From Oscheius tipulae (lineage: Eukaryota > Nematoda > Chromadorea > Rhabditida > Rhabditidae): a DNA stretch of 64,000 nt. Below, piece by piece: positions 43,883-54,260 of the stretch (within the stretch, counting starts at the first letter, position 1; each line of letters begins with the position of its first letter). The notes under the pieces are model-generated. The model saw nothing but the letters and a program-made list of their open reading frames with translations. It made no database searches and was not told the DNA's origin. Position numbers and translations under genes: made by a program. Location: positions 1,054,001 through 1,118,000 of the forward strand of contig JASJZH010000001.1 in the NCBI GenBank assembly GCA_037178975.1, read 5' to 3'.

Positions 43883-44090
43883 TCAGCCACGAGCAGAGAG
43901 CTGTGCAGGTTGCTCGTAGAAGTTTGCGATGACCGTCGTCGTTGAGCAGAATGGTCCAATGAAGAGAAGCGGCAGACTGAGCATCTGCCAAAGATAGGGT
44001 ACTGATGAAAGCGGAGATAGAACTAGTCGTGTGCTGAGCTACGAGAGCAACGGACTAGTTATTGCTGGGACTAACTTGGCATGTCAACCT
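43883..44090 (-). pseudogene. Relic of the family-S small secreted gene (copy C)
   Basis: The minus strand from 43984 reads MLSLPLLFIGPFCSTTT then VIANFYEQPAQLSARG and a stop at 43883 (33 aa). Leader and the downstream ggcatgtc promoter block resemble copies A and B. Beyond the stop, another frame reads DVKEENYYEQQDQGCCC, comparable to the VTEEEVENYCRC tail of copy A, so the frame is probably broken. Confidence 0.45.
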
Positions 44091-44314
44091 GGCGAACAGG
44101 CAAGGAGATGTCCTTGTCATCTGTCTCTCTGCCTCTATGTCTCTGTTCTGCTGCCCCAAATATTGGGTACATTATTAGTTTGAGCCAATCGAGAATGTGT
44201 CTAATTCTGAACAAACCACAAACCTCTCGCGTAATACGTAATCAGTGCCCTTTGCGGCAATTATTAACACCTGCAGGGTCGGGCGCGGTCCATAGTTACC
44301 GCCATTTTCCTGCT

Positions 44315-45604
44315 ATGAAGCCTCCGCCGATGTACCCCGAAACGGAGCACTACTATCGTGTCCAGTCGAGCCAGTATGGTGTATGGAACTGGACAGGACC
44401 CACTAGCTATCTTTGCAGTAAAAAATGTTTTATTGCTTTCTTCATTATCCTCTTCGGACAACTAATAGTGGTGAGTCTCTCTCGGTCTCCATCTGTCTCC
44501 ATCTGCCGCTCTATCTCTCTGCTTCTCTGTCTCTCTGTATCTTTGTTTATCTCTCCCTCTGTCTTGCTGTCTCTCTGTCTCTCTCTCTCTCTAATACCAT
44601 TTCAGAAAGTGGTCATCGGTATTATTCTTATGATCAGCTTGGATGGCTTTTCTCTTTTTCTCGGACTCGTCTACTGGGGCTCCGCCGTGAATGTCTGGGC
44701 CCAGTATTTGGCACAGTACAAGAGATACCAAACACTTTCCCGTTACTCCATCCGAAATCTTGTCAAACTGCCCTTCATGTACCTGTTTTTTCTGGTAGCC
44801 ACAATTCAGTAACCTGTGCTACATTTTAATTCAGGAAAGTCTCATCTTCCTCGGAACTCCAGCCCTCGACTATGATCTCAAGCGGCATATGTGGGCAGGT
44901 GAGTTAATCAGCTGAAAATAGAAGTGTGGGGGAATAACAAGTGGGTAGAAACCTCATGGAACGCAACGCATACTGAGCAGAAACCATTCACTGTCTCTGT
45001 TTCATATACATGTTCCAGGAGTCGTTATGACGCTCATCAACTCCGTCATGTTCATCGTCGTAACCAGAACAGAGGTCGACGATTACGCGGTAAATTTGTG
45101 TTTTCCAGGAAACTTTTTTCTTAGCCCTTTTCCGACACGCACCTCTTTGAACCTGTGAGCACCTACGAAGAAACTGGGAACGATAACCAGCTGACTGTTC
45201 GGGAATGGGGTCCTTTCAAGATCAGAATTGCCAATATTGGATGTGTGACAGTAACAGAACATCTGACGGTCATCAGATCTGTTCATCAGGAGAGAGGCCG
45301 TAAAGCGGAGGATGTTGTCCTGAAAGTCCAGCTCACTAGTCCGCTGGAACCGGGCAGTGAGATAACGGTGAGAGACAGAGAAACAGAGAGAGAGTATTTC
45401 CAGTTGATTCCTGAGACACACACTCTGGCGGGAGCCTACCAGATCAAGAATCATAGATCTTTCGGAAGGGACAGGAATCATCTCGTCGAGCTGGTAGTCA
45501 TCGTTGGAGACAAGAAACCGTTTTCTGTCAGAAGATGTCAAGTTTTCAAAAAGAAATATTACAGAATTCGCTATAAAAATGTTGATTGTCAGGATTTATT
45601 ATAA
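44315..45604 (+). CDS. Unrecognised multi-pass membrane protein (about 4 TM) with cytosolic or luminal C-terminal domain
   Basis: Exons 44315-44470, 44606-44794, 44835-44898, 45019-45089, 45125-45367 and 45404-45604, all in phase, 307 aa. The N-terminus is Tyr/Pro-rich (MKPPPMYPETEHYYRVQ). Hydrophobic segments: CFIAFFIILFGQLIVKVVIG, ISLDGFSLFLGLVYW, LPFMYLFFLESLIFLG and VVMTLINSVMFIVV. About 150 hydrophilic residues follow (TGNDNQLTVREWGPFKIRI ... KKYYRIRYKNVDCQDLL). The layout recalls small tetraspan families but I cannot name one. Introns 1 and 5 contain the CTGTCTCT/GAGACAGA repeat. A 39-nt intron (44795-44834) contains an in-frame stop, so splicing is required. Confidence 0.75.
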
Positions 45605-45683
45605 AAGTGTTGCTTCATCTTGTCATGTCAGTTCAAAAGAAACCCTTCGGGCTAAAAAAAAATCTAAAAAAAAAAATCTTTAT

Positions 45684-46346
45684 TCACAAAGAAATCACAG
45701 ATCGAGCTCGGAGAGGGTTACGGGGAGACTGGGTCTGGAGAACTTTATCAATGCGACGGATCATCGAATCGTACCCAAGAATCTTCTCCTCCTGCTCCTG
45801 GACAGCCGCCTTGATTCTGTTCGACTCTAGTACAAGGGAGCTTTTCAGGCGCTCGAGCTCATTTCGGATCATGGCCTAGCCTTCAGGGAACGAGGGGTCG
45901 ACTGTCTCCTCCTTGATCTTCTTCTCCGGTATTTCGTCCTCTTCTTCATTCTTCATCTGCCTGAGAACTGACTGGTAACGCTCCTTCTTCGACCCCGCAG
46001 CCGACCTTCTCTTCCTCATCGGCTCATCTTTCTCCTCGCTCAGCAGGTTTGACTGGTAGATCTTGCTCACGCGGAAATACATCTTGACCAGCTCCTCCTC
46101 GCCTCTCATGAAAGAAGGACAGACTTGGGCCTAAAAAAGTGTCATTAAGTCTCTGTCCCTCTCACTCACCTTGAGTCCCTTGTAAACGCTACTGATGGTG
46201 TTTTTGTGCTCGTTGATGTTCTTCAGCAGGTCCATCTGCTTGTAGAACCGCATCGTGAAGTTCAGTCGGTCCTTCCTGACGGCAAAGGCTCTGCCACGCT
46301 GGTCTAGACACTTGATGAAGTTCAGGCGAACATCGTTTGCTTCCAT
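45684..46346 (-). CDS. Unrecognised charged protein with an in-frame TAG at 45876
   Basis: Exon 1 46346-46170 (MEANDVRLNFIKCLDQRG ... NTISSVYKGLK) and exon 2 46130-45876 give 143 aa ending EETVDPSFPEG and TAG. The same frame continues after the stop with AMIRNELERLKSSL, then a coiled-coil-like stretch (NRIKAAVQEQEEKILGYD) to a second stop at 45684. The first part has a basic helical region and a charged tail with KKRR-type clusters. Readthrough, a hidden splice, a nonsense mutation or a sequence error are all possible. A decayed relative lies at 46530-46790. No family recognised. Confidence 0.6.
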
Positions 46347-46529
46347 TGCACTCGAAGTGTTCTATGAAAGAAGATACTGACTTCCGGAAAGCTACATATA
46401 GTTTCCCTTAATTATGAAACTTTTCAAACAAGTGTTTTTGCTTTCAGAAATTCGAAATTTCGCGTAAAATTTTGCTGATTATGCACAAAAACCTGCTATA
46501 ATAGAAGCGGGCAAAGAGACAATATCCTA

Positions 46530-46790
46530 ACAGCGCTACTCTCTCCCAAAAGAGCCGGGCAAGCTCCTCGTCCTGTCTCCTGAAGGCAGGACAGACGCGG
46601 TTCTGAGAGAGTCATTGAATCTCTGTCTCTCTGCCTCTGTGACTCTCGCCTTGATAGCCTTGTAAACTGCACTTATTTTATTTTTACGCCTCCCAATGTT
46701 GACGTTCTTCTCCTTGTAGAGCTTTCGCGTGAAGACCATCCGTTCTTCCCTGTCAGAAAACGATCTTCCGTGCTTGTCCAGACTTTTCTC
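46530..46790 (-). pseudogene. Partial paralogue of the gene at 45684-46346
   Basis: The exon at 46790-46650 reads EKSLDKHGRSFSDREERMVF then YKEKNVNIGRRKNKISAVYK, collinear with CLDQRGRAFAVRKDRLNFT and EHKNTISSVYKGLK of the neighbour. The next exon (from 46602) reads NRVCPAFRRQDEELARLFWE, matching QVCPSFMRGEEELVKMYF. The donor is AAG|GCGAGA (GC type). No start codon or full C-terminus was found. Confidence 0.55.
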
Positions 46791-47212
46791 ATACGAGGAT
46801 ACTCATAAACACTTCGTTAGTTTTTATTTCTACGGGTTTTTGTAAATCTGTGATGAACTAAACACAAGAGATGAACAAACCAGAAAGGGAGATGAAACAG
46901 CAGAGACAATGAAGTTTAGTCACTTGAGAGTCGAATGGCGCCGCATCAATTTTACACGGTGATGTGTGGGAATACAGACAGTCATAATGAGCACAGTGAA
47001 ACAACTAGATAGACTGTCTATCACTGGTCCCTCGTTCCTTGTCTCTTGTCCCCGTGCGACAAAGAAACAAACTTTGTCCGCTTCCTGCTCCGCGACCTTT
47101 CTGTTTAGATCAACACCCTGTCTATATTTCCAGCTCCACTTTACATAAACCATGTTTTTCAAAAGACTGTAGTATAAAAATGAAAGAAAAGTCACCCCGC
47201 AACAACCCAAAA
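46791..47212. other. Intergenic; TATA box at 47173
   Basis: TATAAAAA at 47173-47180, 33-40 bp upstream of the ATG at 47213, serves the secreted peptide gene. Nothing else recognised. Confidence 0.5.
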
Positions 47213-47459
47213 ATGCTTAAGTTTCTTTTCTCTCTCCTCTTCATAGTGCTTTTCTTCGGCTCAGGTAGGTGCTTCCATTGGTTCGACAATAGGAGCTTTT
47301 CAGTCGTCGGATTGCAAAAGTGTCCAAGTGGCGTAAAACGTTGCTCCAAAGGAGAGACGTGCTATATGAAATTTATTGGAGCCTCGTAAGGAAATGGCAT
47401 GCTTATTTGAACAGTATAAACGTTTCAGAGCCATCCCAACCTGTGTGAAGGACGATTAA
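47213..47459 (+). CDS. Small secreted four-Cys peptide, family K copy 1
   Basis: Exons 47213-47264, 47304-47385 and 47429-47459, 54 aa. Leader MLKFLFSLLFIVLFFGS, mature part with CPSGVKRCSKGETC, then IPTCVKDD. Intron positions, phases and total CDS length (165 nt) equal those of 49880-50117, which confirms both models. With TATA box and compact size it looks like a highly expressed secreted peptide, possibly antimicrobial; no named family. Confidence 0.75.
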
Positions 47460-48146
47460 GAAGATGAAAAGAACTCTACAGCTGAAAAATGTTAATAAAC
47501 ATTACATCGATGAAAAGTTTATTGCTTCTTGGCGGGTAACTGAACTGGATATCTGGGCGAGGCGATACGGGTGAGCATTTCGCAGAAGATGGGACGTGAA
47601 GCGCACCCGATAGGATCCGGGCCTGTGTCCTCTGTACTAATTACCGAAAAAGAAGAAGTGAAAAATCGAAAATTTTCTTGACCAAAATAAGCAAAAAGAT
47701 CTTCCGCTGTCGGGAATCGGACCCGGGCCTTACGGGTGATAGCCATAATCCTAACCACTATAGTCCATTTCTAACGACGAGCAGAAGGAGGACTGTCGGT
47801 CTTCCCGCTAAAAGGCTCCCGTCACGAATTTTGAAAACTAGGCGCGAATTTCTCGAGTTTTCACAATTTTAGCCTATTTGCGAGGCCAATTTCCATGTTT
47901 TTCTCCAGTTGGACTTCTGAAGTTGGACTGCCAAAGCCAGTCAAGGGTTATCCTGACAATAGTAACACTCGAAAAGACAGCTCTACTCTGCGCTTGCTAG
48001 TCGACTCTTGTCTACCGATCGCTCGTTAGTAGCCTACCGTAGTTTTTTTTTTCTGTTCATTTGGTCTGTCTTTTTCTCTGTCTCCACAATGATCTCATTG
48101 GATTTATTCTGTACAAAAGATTCAAAAGATTTTAAGTCAATGTTTC
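47460..48146. other. Truncated tRNA-Glu (47702-47760, minus) abutting a second MITE end (47761 on)
   Basis: 47702-47760 is the reverse complement of most of tRNA-Glu with several changes (anticodon region gtgatagcc). It stops at ccacta, followed by tagtccatttctaacgacga, which matches the 26-bp end of the element at 42624. The other end of this element was not found; the sequence to about 48000 is presumably its body. Confidence 0.7.
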
Positions 48147-48402
48147 TTAGCGACTTCCAGTGAAGTAGTGAGCAACGCTCTTGGCTCCATGTCCGACCGA
48201 ATTTCCCAGGTTCTTGACTCCGCTGCCTAGCTTGTCAGCGCCATGAGCCACGTCCTGTCCGAAGGGAGTCATTCGGAGTACACGCTTGTTGGTCTGCTTA
48301 CCGGCTGACACCTGAATCATTTGTTTTAGTTTTAGACAAAAATTGGCTTACTCCAACGGCGATGGCGACGAGAACGAGAAGGATGAGAGAATAGAAACGC
48401 AT
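48147..48402 (-). CDS. Small secreted basic peptide (71 aa)
   Basis: Exons 48402-48352 and 48311-48147. Signal peptide MRFYSLILLVLVAIAVGVSA, then KQTNKRVLRMTPFGQDV and a Gly/His/Lys/Ser repeat-like tail (HGADKLGSGVKNLGNSVG, HGAKSVAHYFTGSR) built on a 7-residue HGAxxxx / xxGxxVx rhythm. TATAAAAG on the minus strand at 48447-48440 is 38 bp upstream of the ATG. An amphipathic helix is likely. No family recognised. Confidence 0.75.
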
Positions 48403-49879
48403 GTTTACAATCTGACATCAGCCCAAACAAAACGGGTGTCTTTTATAGGACTACAAGAGGTTGGTCAACAGGTGTGATTGATGAGTCGGGACAAGATGTC
48501 GCGTGTGTTGTTTACTCTGATTCGGAGACGATAGTACTTGTTTTTAATGAGATGACTATCTTTTCTTGAAAATAGAGATAGGGAGAGACAGAGACATAGA
48601 GACACAGAAACGGAGAAACAGAGAGACAGAGATCTGATGAGACAGATATATTGAATGAGATTGTTTATACTGTAAATTTTGATAGCAACTTGAAGTTTAC
48701 TTCGGATCACAGATGGCAGTATGACTAAAACTTTGAATACCATTAGCCAATGCAGTTCTCTCACCCTCCCTGTCCCTCTTTTACCACACAGATCTCGTCA
48801 GACTTGCATTTCTTCTCCCAGCAGGGGTTCAAGACAGGAATTACTCTCTTCTCTCTGATTGCTCTCTTCTTATGAGGAGTCTCAACAGCAGCTGTATGTC
48901 CTAGTTCTATTTCTTCGAGTAAACTTCCAGTTCCTACCGAATACTAGGAGGAAACAGAGTAGAGCGAAGAGGAGAAAGAGACGGCTCATTTTTGTTTACA
49001 TTAGTATGGACTTGATCAAGTTTTATCGTGATAGATTGCTCAGGCTGATGGTAGTGACCAGATTAAGTCGGCTGTTTACACTGTTCTGAATGCAAAATGT
49101 TTTGAAAAGAGAAACAGACAGGAAGACATTAGATAGAAAGAGACAAGAAGACATAGAGACAGGGAGAAAGTAAGACCGAGAGGCAGAGAAGACAGTCCTT
49201 GTGTCCCACTTTTTCGAGGGGATTCCAAAAAAATGTGCAGTCTCCGGACGAGTGCATGACGATCACATTCCCTCTGCCGAGAGAATGAAATCGACAATTC
49301 CCACCGGGTCAGATGGCCCACGCGCACATCCATTCAGCAGAAACGTATTGCAACCGGAATTGTCATTCTAAACTGGTGGCGAGACGGTGCGGGAGAGCCT
49401 TTAGAACTTGGAAAAACTGACCTTTCTGGCTAACTAATACTTCTTATAGTGATTTTCAACTTTCAATGATCGAACCTGGTATCTGTTGCGCTGTAGTCGA
49501 ACAGCTACCGACTGCGCCATGAGGGACAAAGTTTGACACGTTCTTCACCCCGGGTACAGAAACCTAGACAGCAACCCGTAGCACAGCGAGAGATGCTCCT
49601 CTTAACAGGTCTCTCTCTGTCTTCCTAACTCTTCATGGTAAGACATAGACTTTTGACAATTTCCGGATTTCTCTCAATTGTTAAGCTGGTAGACAGAGAC
49701 CGATTCCTGGTTTCTGTCGCTTACCCTCTGTGTTTTTATGACCCTCTATTCCAACAACACTCTATTTTGAAGCAGACATCTACCATTTTCCATATACTTA
49801 TTCATTATTCATTTCCATACACTTTCCATATCGGGAACAGTATAAAAGTAAAAGCATGTCTGTCACCAAGCAATCCAAA
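48403..49879. other. Intergenic; tRNA-like relic (49464-49525, minus); TATA box at 49841
   Basis: The minus strand at 49464-49525 reads TGGCGCAGTCGGTAGCTG (A box) and CCAGGTTCGATCATTG (B box), a tRNA-Met-like relic. Repeat tract near 48570-48640. TATAAAAG at 49841-49848 serves the gene at 49880. Confidence 0.5.
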
Positions 49880-50117
49880 ATGTTCAAGTTCCTTTTCTTC
49901 TTCCTCTTCCTGGCTCTGTTTTTTAGCTCCGGTTAGTCAGACTTCGATAAAATTGGAAAACTCTTTAGCTACTGCCATCGATTTCCCCGAATTCCCTGGT
50001 TGTAAGGACAAGAAGTGCCCTGAGGGAAAGTCGTGTGTCCCTGTCATCACCGGTATTGGGTAAGGAAGGCATTTTTTCAGTAAAATATGCTATAGGGCCC
50101 ATGCGGAGTGCAAGTAA
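49880..50117 (+). CDS. Small secreted four-Cys peptide, family K copy 2
   Basis: Exons 49880-49931, 49969-50059 and 50096-50117, 54 aa. Leader MFKFLFFFLFLALFFSSATA, mature part GCKDKKCPEGKSCVPVITG ending AHAECK. The CxxxKCxxGxxC spacing and exon structure match 47213-47459. An in-frame upstream ATG at 49856 lies too close to the TATA box (49841) to be in the transcript, so 49880 is preferred. Confidence 0.78.
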
Positions 50118-50402
50118 GATTGCGAGGAAGACGATGACAAGAAAAGATACGAATAATAATAAAATTGTATTGCGAATATTGCACTGTCGTCATATGTCTC
50201 TCAATCTCTGTTTCTCATTCTCTCTACTACTAAAACGCAATGATGTCTGTCTGTCCGTCCGTGCGTCACCACGAAGCAAAAGTTAGCATGTCAAGTCGAT
50301 AAGTTTGCTCTATGGTAAATTTTGGAACTTTTGCGATTGGGGAAAGTCTACATGTCCAAAACTTTACACAGATGGCAGAAGCTTATTATTATAGAAAAAA
50401 TG

Positions 50403-52222
50403 TCAATAGTAAGCTGGCTTCTTGCAAGTATAATGAGTGTCTCTTGCCTCATTGCAGTCATGATCTCCCCACAAGCTCATGCAACAGAAGGACTTGTCAA
50501 AGTACATCTGAATTCGACATCCTCTTGTTTGTCGGGAAAAGTTACGTGAGCACAGTATATGTTGAGATCCGGAGGATTGCTAGTGTACTTTCCACACCAA
50601 GCTTCATAGTCAACCGGAGTCCCGTCGAAGTTCATCCAGACACTACCATTCCAAAACAGTCCAATGTAGGTCTCTGGGACAACAGTTCCAGCTCCCAGAG
50701 CTGACGCTTGTGTTGAAAAATAAGATAATAACCTACAATAAACAAAGTTGTTCTCTTTCCGGCTGTGTATAGATACCAAATGAGCCTTGTACAATTTACA
50801 GTCTGCTTCACCATCTATCACTGACCGATTGTCGGCTGCACGGATTAGATAATAGCAGTTTCCCGAGAAGTAGCTCCATCCGATATCGCATCGATTGGCT
50901 TCTTTGCTACAGATGTACTTCTGTTTAGCACTCTTGCAATTCACGATTATCCATTTTCCGGTGTTGCTGTCGAGTAGAACACAAGATGCGCTTGGTTTTT
51001 CTGCAACTTGGATATGTCCATGTTTCTGTTTCTCTGCTCACCCTTTCCTTGAAATTGTAAACTATTACCATTATCTGTCTCCCAGTTTGTGTATGTTAGC
51101 GGAGTACCATCAAGCCATGAAAAGTTCCCTGTCGAATTTACGTCATACAATCCGATCCAATACAGATTCGATGAAGGCAAATCTAGACAAATCTTCGGAT
51201 TAGAAAAACTGAGCTTATTAGTCACATTGTACAAAATTGTTTTCCTCTTCTGATGCGATCGATACCAGATTACCATTATCTGAGCATCGATTAGCTGCAT
51301 CTTTAAAAGACTCATGTTCCTCAGAAACTTGGTAACACTTTCTTGTGGCTTTGAAAAAACGATAACCGAGAAGACATTCTCTATGAATACCTTGAGAACA
51401 CAACATCAAGACTAACTCACGTCGAGTCCGGAGTGCCAACCGCCATTGATGAAATTAGTTCAGTTGAGTTGGCATCCACTTCGACTATGACAAATTGTCC
51501 GGAGGAAAAGACATTTGAGATCTTCAAAGACGCGTCTATGCTATAAAAATCTACGTATCTCAATCTCTCGGTCTACCTTTCTCTCTATCCCTTTGTATTT
51601 TCGTACCCGTCTCTCGGTCACTCTATCTCTCAGTCCCTAATATTCTGTTTTGTTCCAAATTAACAGGATTTATCGTTGTCCTGCCAAGACCTATCAAGAT
51701 CTCACTTTCCTAGTCTTCCCGTGAGTTGCTCGCCTGTACTACTGCTCTCTAACACTTCGCTTCTGAATCTACCGAATCAGTTTATTTCTACAGTAGCGCT
51801 TCTACCCTGTCTCTCAGTCTCTCTGTCTGACGACAACCGACTAACCCTAAAAGCATTGGGTCCCCCTTATTCCCATTTTCATCCGAGTTGTAAATATTAA
51901 TGTGACCAGTGGTAGTATCCGTCCATACGAGTTGTGTATAGCTCTAAAACTACTTTACTTAAATACTGATCAGCTGTAGTATTACTCCAATTTTCAGGCT
52001 GGGATCACCGCTATCTAGGAAATAGTGACAAGATCGCGAACATGGCTCATAATTCGAATCTACTGCATTCTGAATATAAAAGGTAGGCCCGTTCTTGTTA
52101 TACTTTTGGCTAGTGTGCATGCAGTTACAGCTACTATGTATTCCTGGAAATAGACGTTTGGGTAGCATTAATTGACTCACCAGGTGTTGTAATGAGGGCC
52201 AAAATGAGTTGAAACAGTATTT
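50403..52222 (-). CDS. CUB-like + two C-type lectin domains, copy L1 (start codon not found)
   Basis: In order on the minus strand: leader ILFQLILALITTPG; CUB-like part (CNCMHTSQKYN, CSRSCHYFLDSGDPS, VWTDTTTGHINIYN, FSSGQFVIVEVDANSTELI); CTLD 1 (ECLLGYRFFKATRKCYQ ... NLVSIASEEENNF ... YWIGLYDVNSTGNFSWLDG); CTLD 2 (RCDIGWSYFSGNCYYLI ... HLVSIHSRKENNF ... ETYIGLFWNGSVWMNFDG ... YTCKKPAYY, stop 50403). Introns are 30-50 nt. No ATG was found in frame before the leader: the exon begins at a cag acceptor at 52223 and the upstream region offers no good first exon, so the start is missing, non-AUG or unseen. The CUB-like + CTLD layout is typical of nematode immune-responsive clec genes. Confidence 0.72.
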
Positions 52223-52356
52223 CTGAATGATCAATGGGAGAATCTTACGCTTATCAGGTGCGAAAAGCCTCTAGTGCTAAAACTGATTAAAAAATTGTAT
52301 CCATGTCGCTGTTCAAGACCTCGTACTCGAACAAAACTTTATTATTATGCAATACA

Positions 52357-53969
52357 TCAATAGTATGCTGGCTTCTTACAAGTGTAGTGGGAACTTCTTT
52401 CCTCATCACAGCTGTGGTCTCCCCATAAACTCATACAGCAGAATGATTTGTCGTAGTACATCTTAACTTGGTATACTTAGGCATATCGGAAAAAGTTACA
52501 TGAGTACAATTCTTGTTGAAATCCGGTGGATTGCTTGTACGTTTCCCACACCAAGCACCATAGTTCACATGAGTTCCGTCAAAGTTGGTCCAGCCAGTAT
52601 CATTCCGGTACAATCCGATATACGTCTCATTGAAGCCGGTATCAGCTCCCAAAGCTGAGATTTCTTATAAAAATAATCAAGGATACCTACCATAGATGAA
52701 GTTGTTCTCTTCCCGGCTATGTATAGAGGTTAGATGAGCATTGTATGAGATACAGTCGGTTTCTGCTTCTATCGCCGAGAGGTTTTTGGCTGCTTGGAAC
52801 GGACAATAGCAGTTTCCTGAGAAGTATTTCCAGCCGGTATCGCATCGATTGGCTCCCTTGCTACAGATGTACTTTTGTGTGGTGGAACAGCTGAGAGACA
52901 GCCATTTGCCGCTGTCGTGATCGATAAGTCCACAGTCTTTTTGCGGTTCTCCTGAAAACTGTCTCTCTGTCCCTGTTTCTCTATGCTTAGACCTACCTGT
53001 CCTCCAGTTCGTATACGTCACCGTAGTCCCATCAGGCCAAGAAAAATTTCCAGTCGCATTATTCAATCCTATCCAAGCTTGTCCCCATGAAACCAGAGCT
53101 AGAAAAACTTTTGTGGAGAGTACAGATCAGTTACTTTGAATGAAGCTGTTTTCTTCTTCCTTGGCAATCGAGACTATAAATCCACCATCCTTCTTGCATT
53201 GCTCTTCGGCAGATGAGAATGTTACCAGATTCTCAAAAACGTTGTAGCACTTTCGTGTCGCTTTAAAGAAATGGTAGTCGGCAGGGCAGTGACCAAAAAC
53301 TGGCGATGTTTGAAGAGGATCGAGCCTTACTTACGTCGGACTGAAAGCCGGACTACCAACGCCCATAGTAGCTATTACGGCTCCGCTTCCATTCGTTAAA
53401 ACCTCGACAATAACAAACTGTCCAGTGGAGAATGCTTTTGAGGCAGAGACAGAAGAGTCAATCCTGAAGTTCGGTATGCTCTGTCCACTGCCACTTATAC
53501 TCTCTGTCTCGCTGTCTTTTTCGTCGCTCTCTGTCTCTAACTATCCTTCTGTCTCTATGTCTCTCTATCCCTCTGTTCACTCACCCCAAAGTCACAGGCT
53601 CGTACTTATTCCAGTACTTGTCCGCGTTGTAAATATTGATTTTACCAGTGGTAGTATTCTCCCAGGCTCTTCGAACATAATTCTAAAACCTACTGATCTG
53701 GTGGTGGACAGTTACCCTACTCCAATCCCCCTACGCGGATCTCCACTATCCAGAAGAAAACGGCAGGTCCCGAAGCATGGTGACGTCCTGTCTGCATCGT
53801 ACTGGTTAGTAATCCAAAAGTTACTCATAGAAATTTGGGTTTCATTGTAGGCTTGATATTGGTTTGCGCATTCACAGATTGTATCGACCTCTGAAACTTC
53901 TTTCAGGTCTGAAAAATGGACCTTACCATTTGTCGATAGAGCCAAGGTGAGGAGAAAGAGCATTTTCAA
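52357..53969 (-). CDS. CUB-like + two C-type lectin domains, copy L2
   Basis: Starts MKMLFLLTLALSTNG (signal peptide) at 53969. First exons 53969-53721, 53682-53585 and 53478-53335 encode the CUB-like domain (CECANQYQAYN, CFGTCRFLLDSGDP, AWENTTTGKINIYNADKYW, FSTGQFVIVEVLTNGSGAV). CTLD 1: HCPADYHFFKATRKCYN ... IVSIAKEEENSF ... WIGLNNATGNFSWPDG. CTLD 2: RCDTGWKYFSGNCYCPF ... HLTSIHSREENNF ... ETYIGLYRNDTGWTNFDG ... last exon from MYYDKSFCCMSLWGDH. The junction between CUB and CTLD 1 keeps frame only if a donor inside the last CUB codons (about 53361) is used; otherwise the frame is broken. It is a tandem duplicate of L1 directly downstream on the same strand. Confidence 0.75.
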
Positions 53970-54162
53970 GACAATGGCAGGAAGAGGTACCTTATCAAGT
54001 GCGATATTTTCGTGCGAGTCGTTTCTAAGAACTGGGCAAACAATAAGTGAGCTGAGTCATCTACTAGGAACTAAACTAGATAGTTCTTTGAAGCCGAATA
54101 ACTTCCCATTTGAAGTCATTGCAGTCTGGAAGAGCCGATTTCTTTTGTTTCTTTGTTTTACA

Positions 54163-54260
54163 GCTTTATTATGTTCTACAAAGTTGTAGCCCTTATCGAA
54201 ATGTACAACTTAGCAGAACATCGCAGAACAACTCTGGAAAACCACGTCTTAAGATAGTTA
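54163..54260 (+). repeat. Dispersed imperfect-palindrome repeat (four copies in window)
   Basis: Each copy carries tacaaagttgtag-like sequence, a short spacer, and ctacaactttgcagaac-like inverted sequence: 54163-54260, 35283-35365, 29585-29690 and, more diverged, 20388-20510. Copies at 20388 and 29585 also share a following aaaaagagttact block, so they are related by descent and not only by the palindrome. Confidence 0.65.

Larger units (their letters stand above)
38131..44314. other. Gene-poor interval upstream of the outspread-like gene
   Basis: It holds one intact tRNA-Glu, several tRNA relics, a small transposon, a perfect 15-bp hairpin and a family-S relic (listed separately), plus GACAGAGA tracts near 40430-40500, 41960-42110 and 43560-43640. 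Other frames reflect the repeats. No protein gene could be supported. Confidence 0.45.

Noticed and set aside
53909..53926. 18-nt intron gtaagg...ttttcag in L2
   Set aside because: Too short to splice and in frame; treated as coding (GKVHFS).
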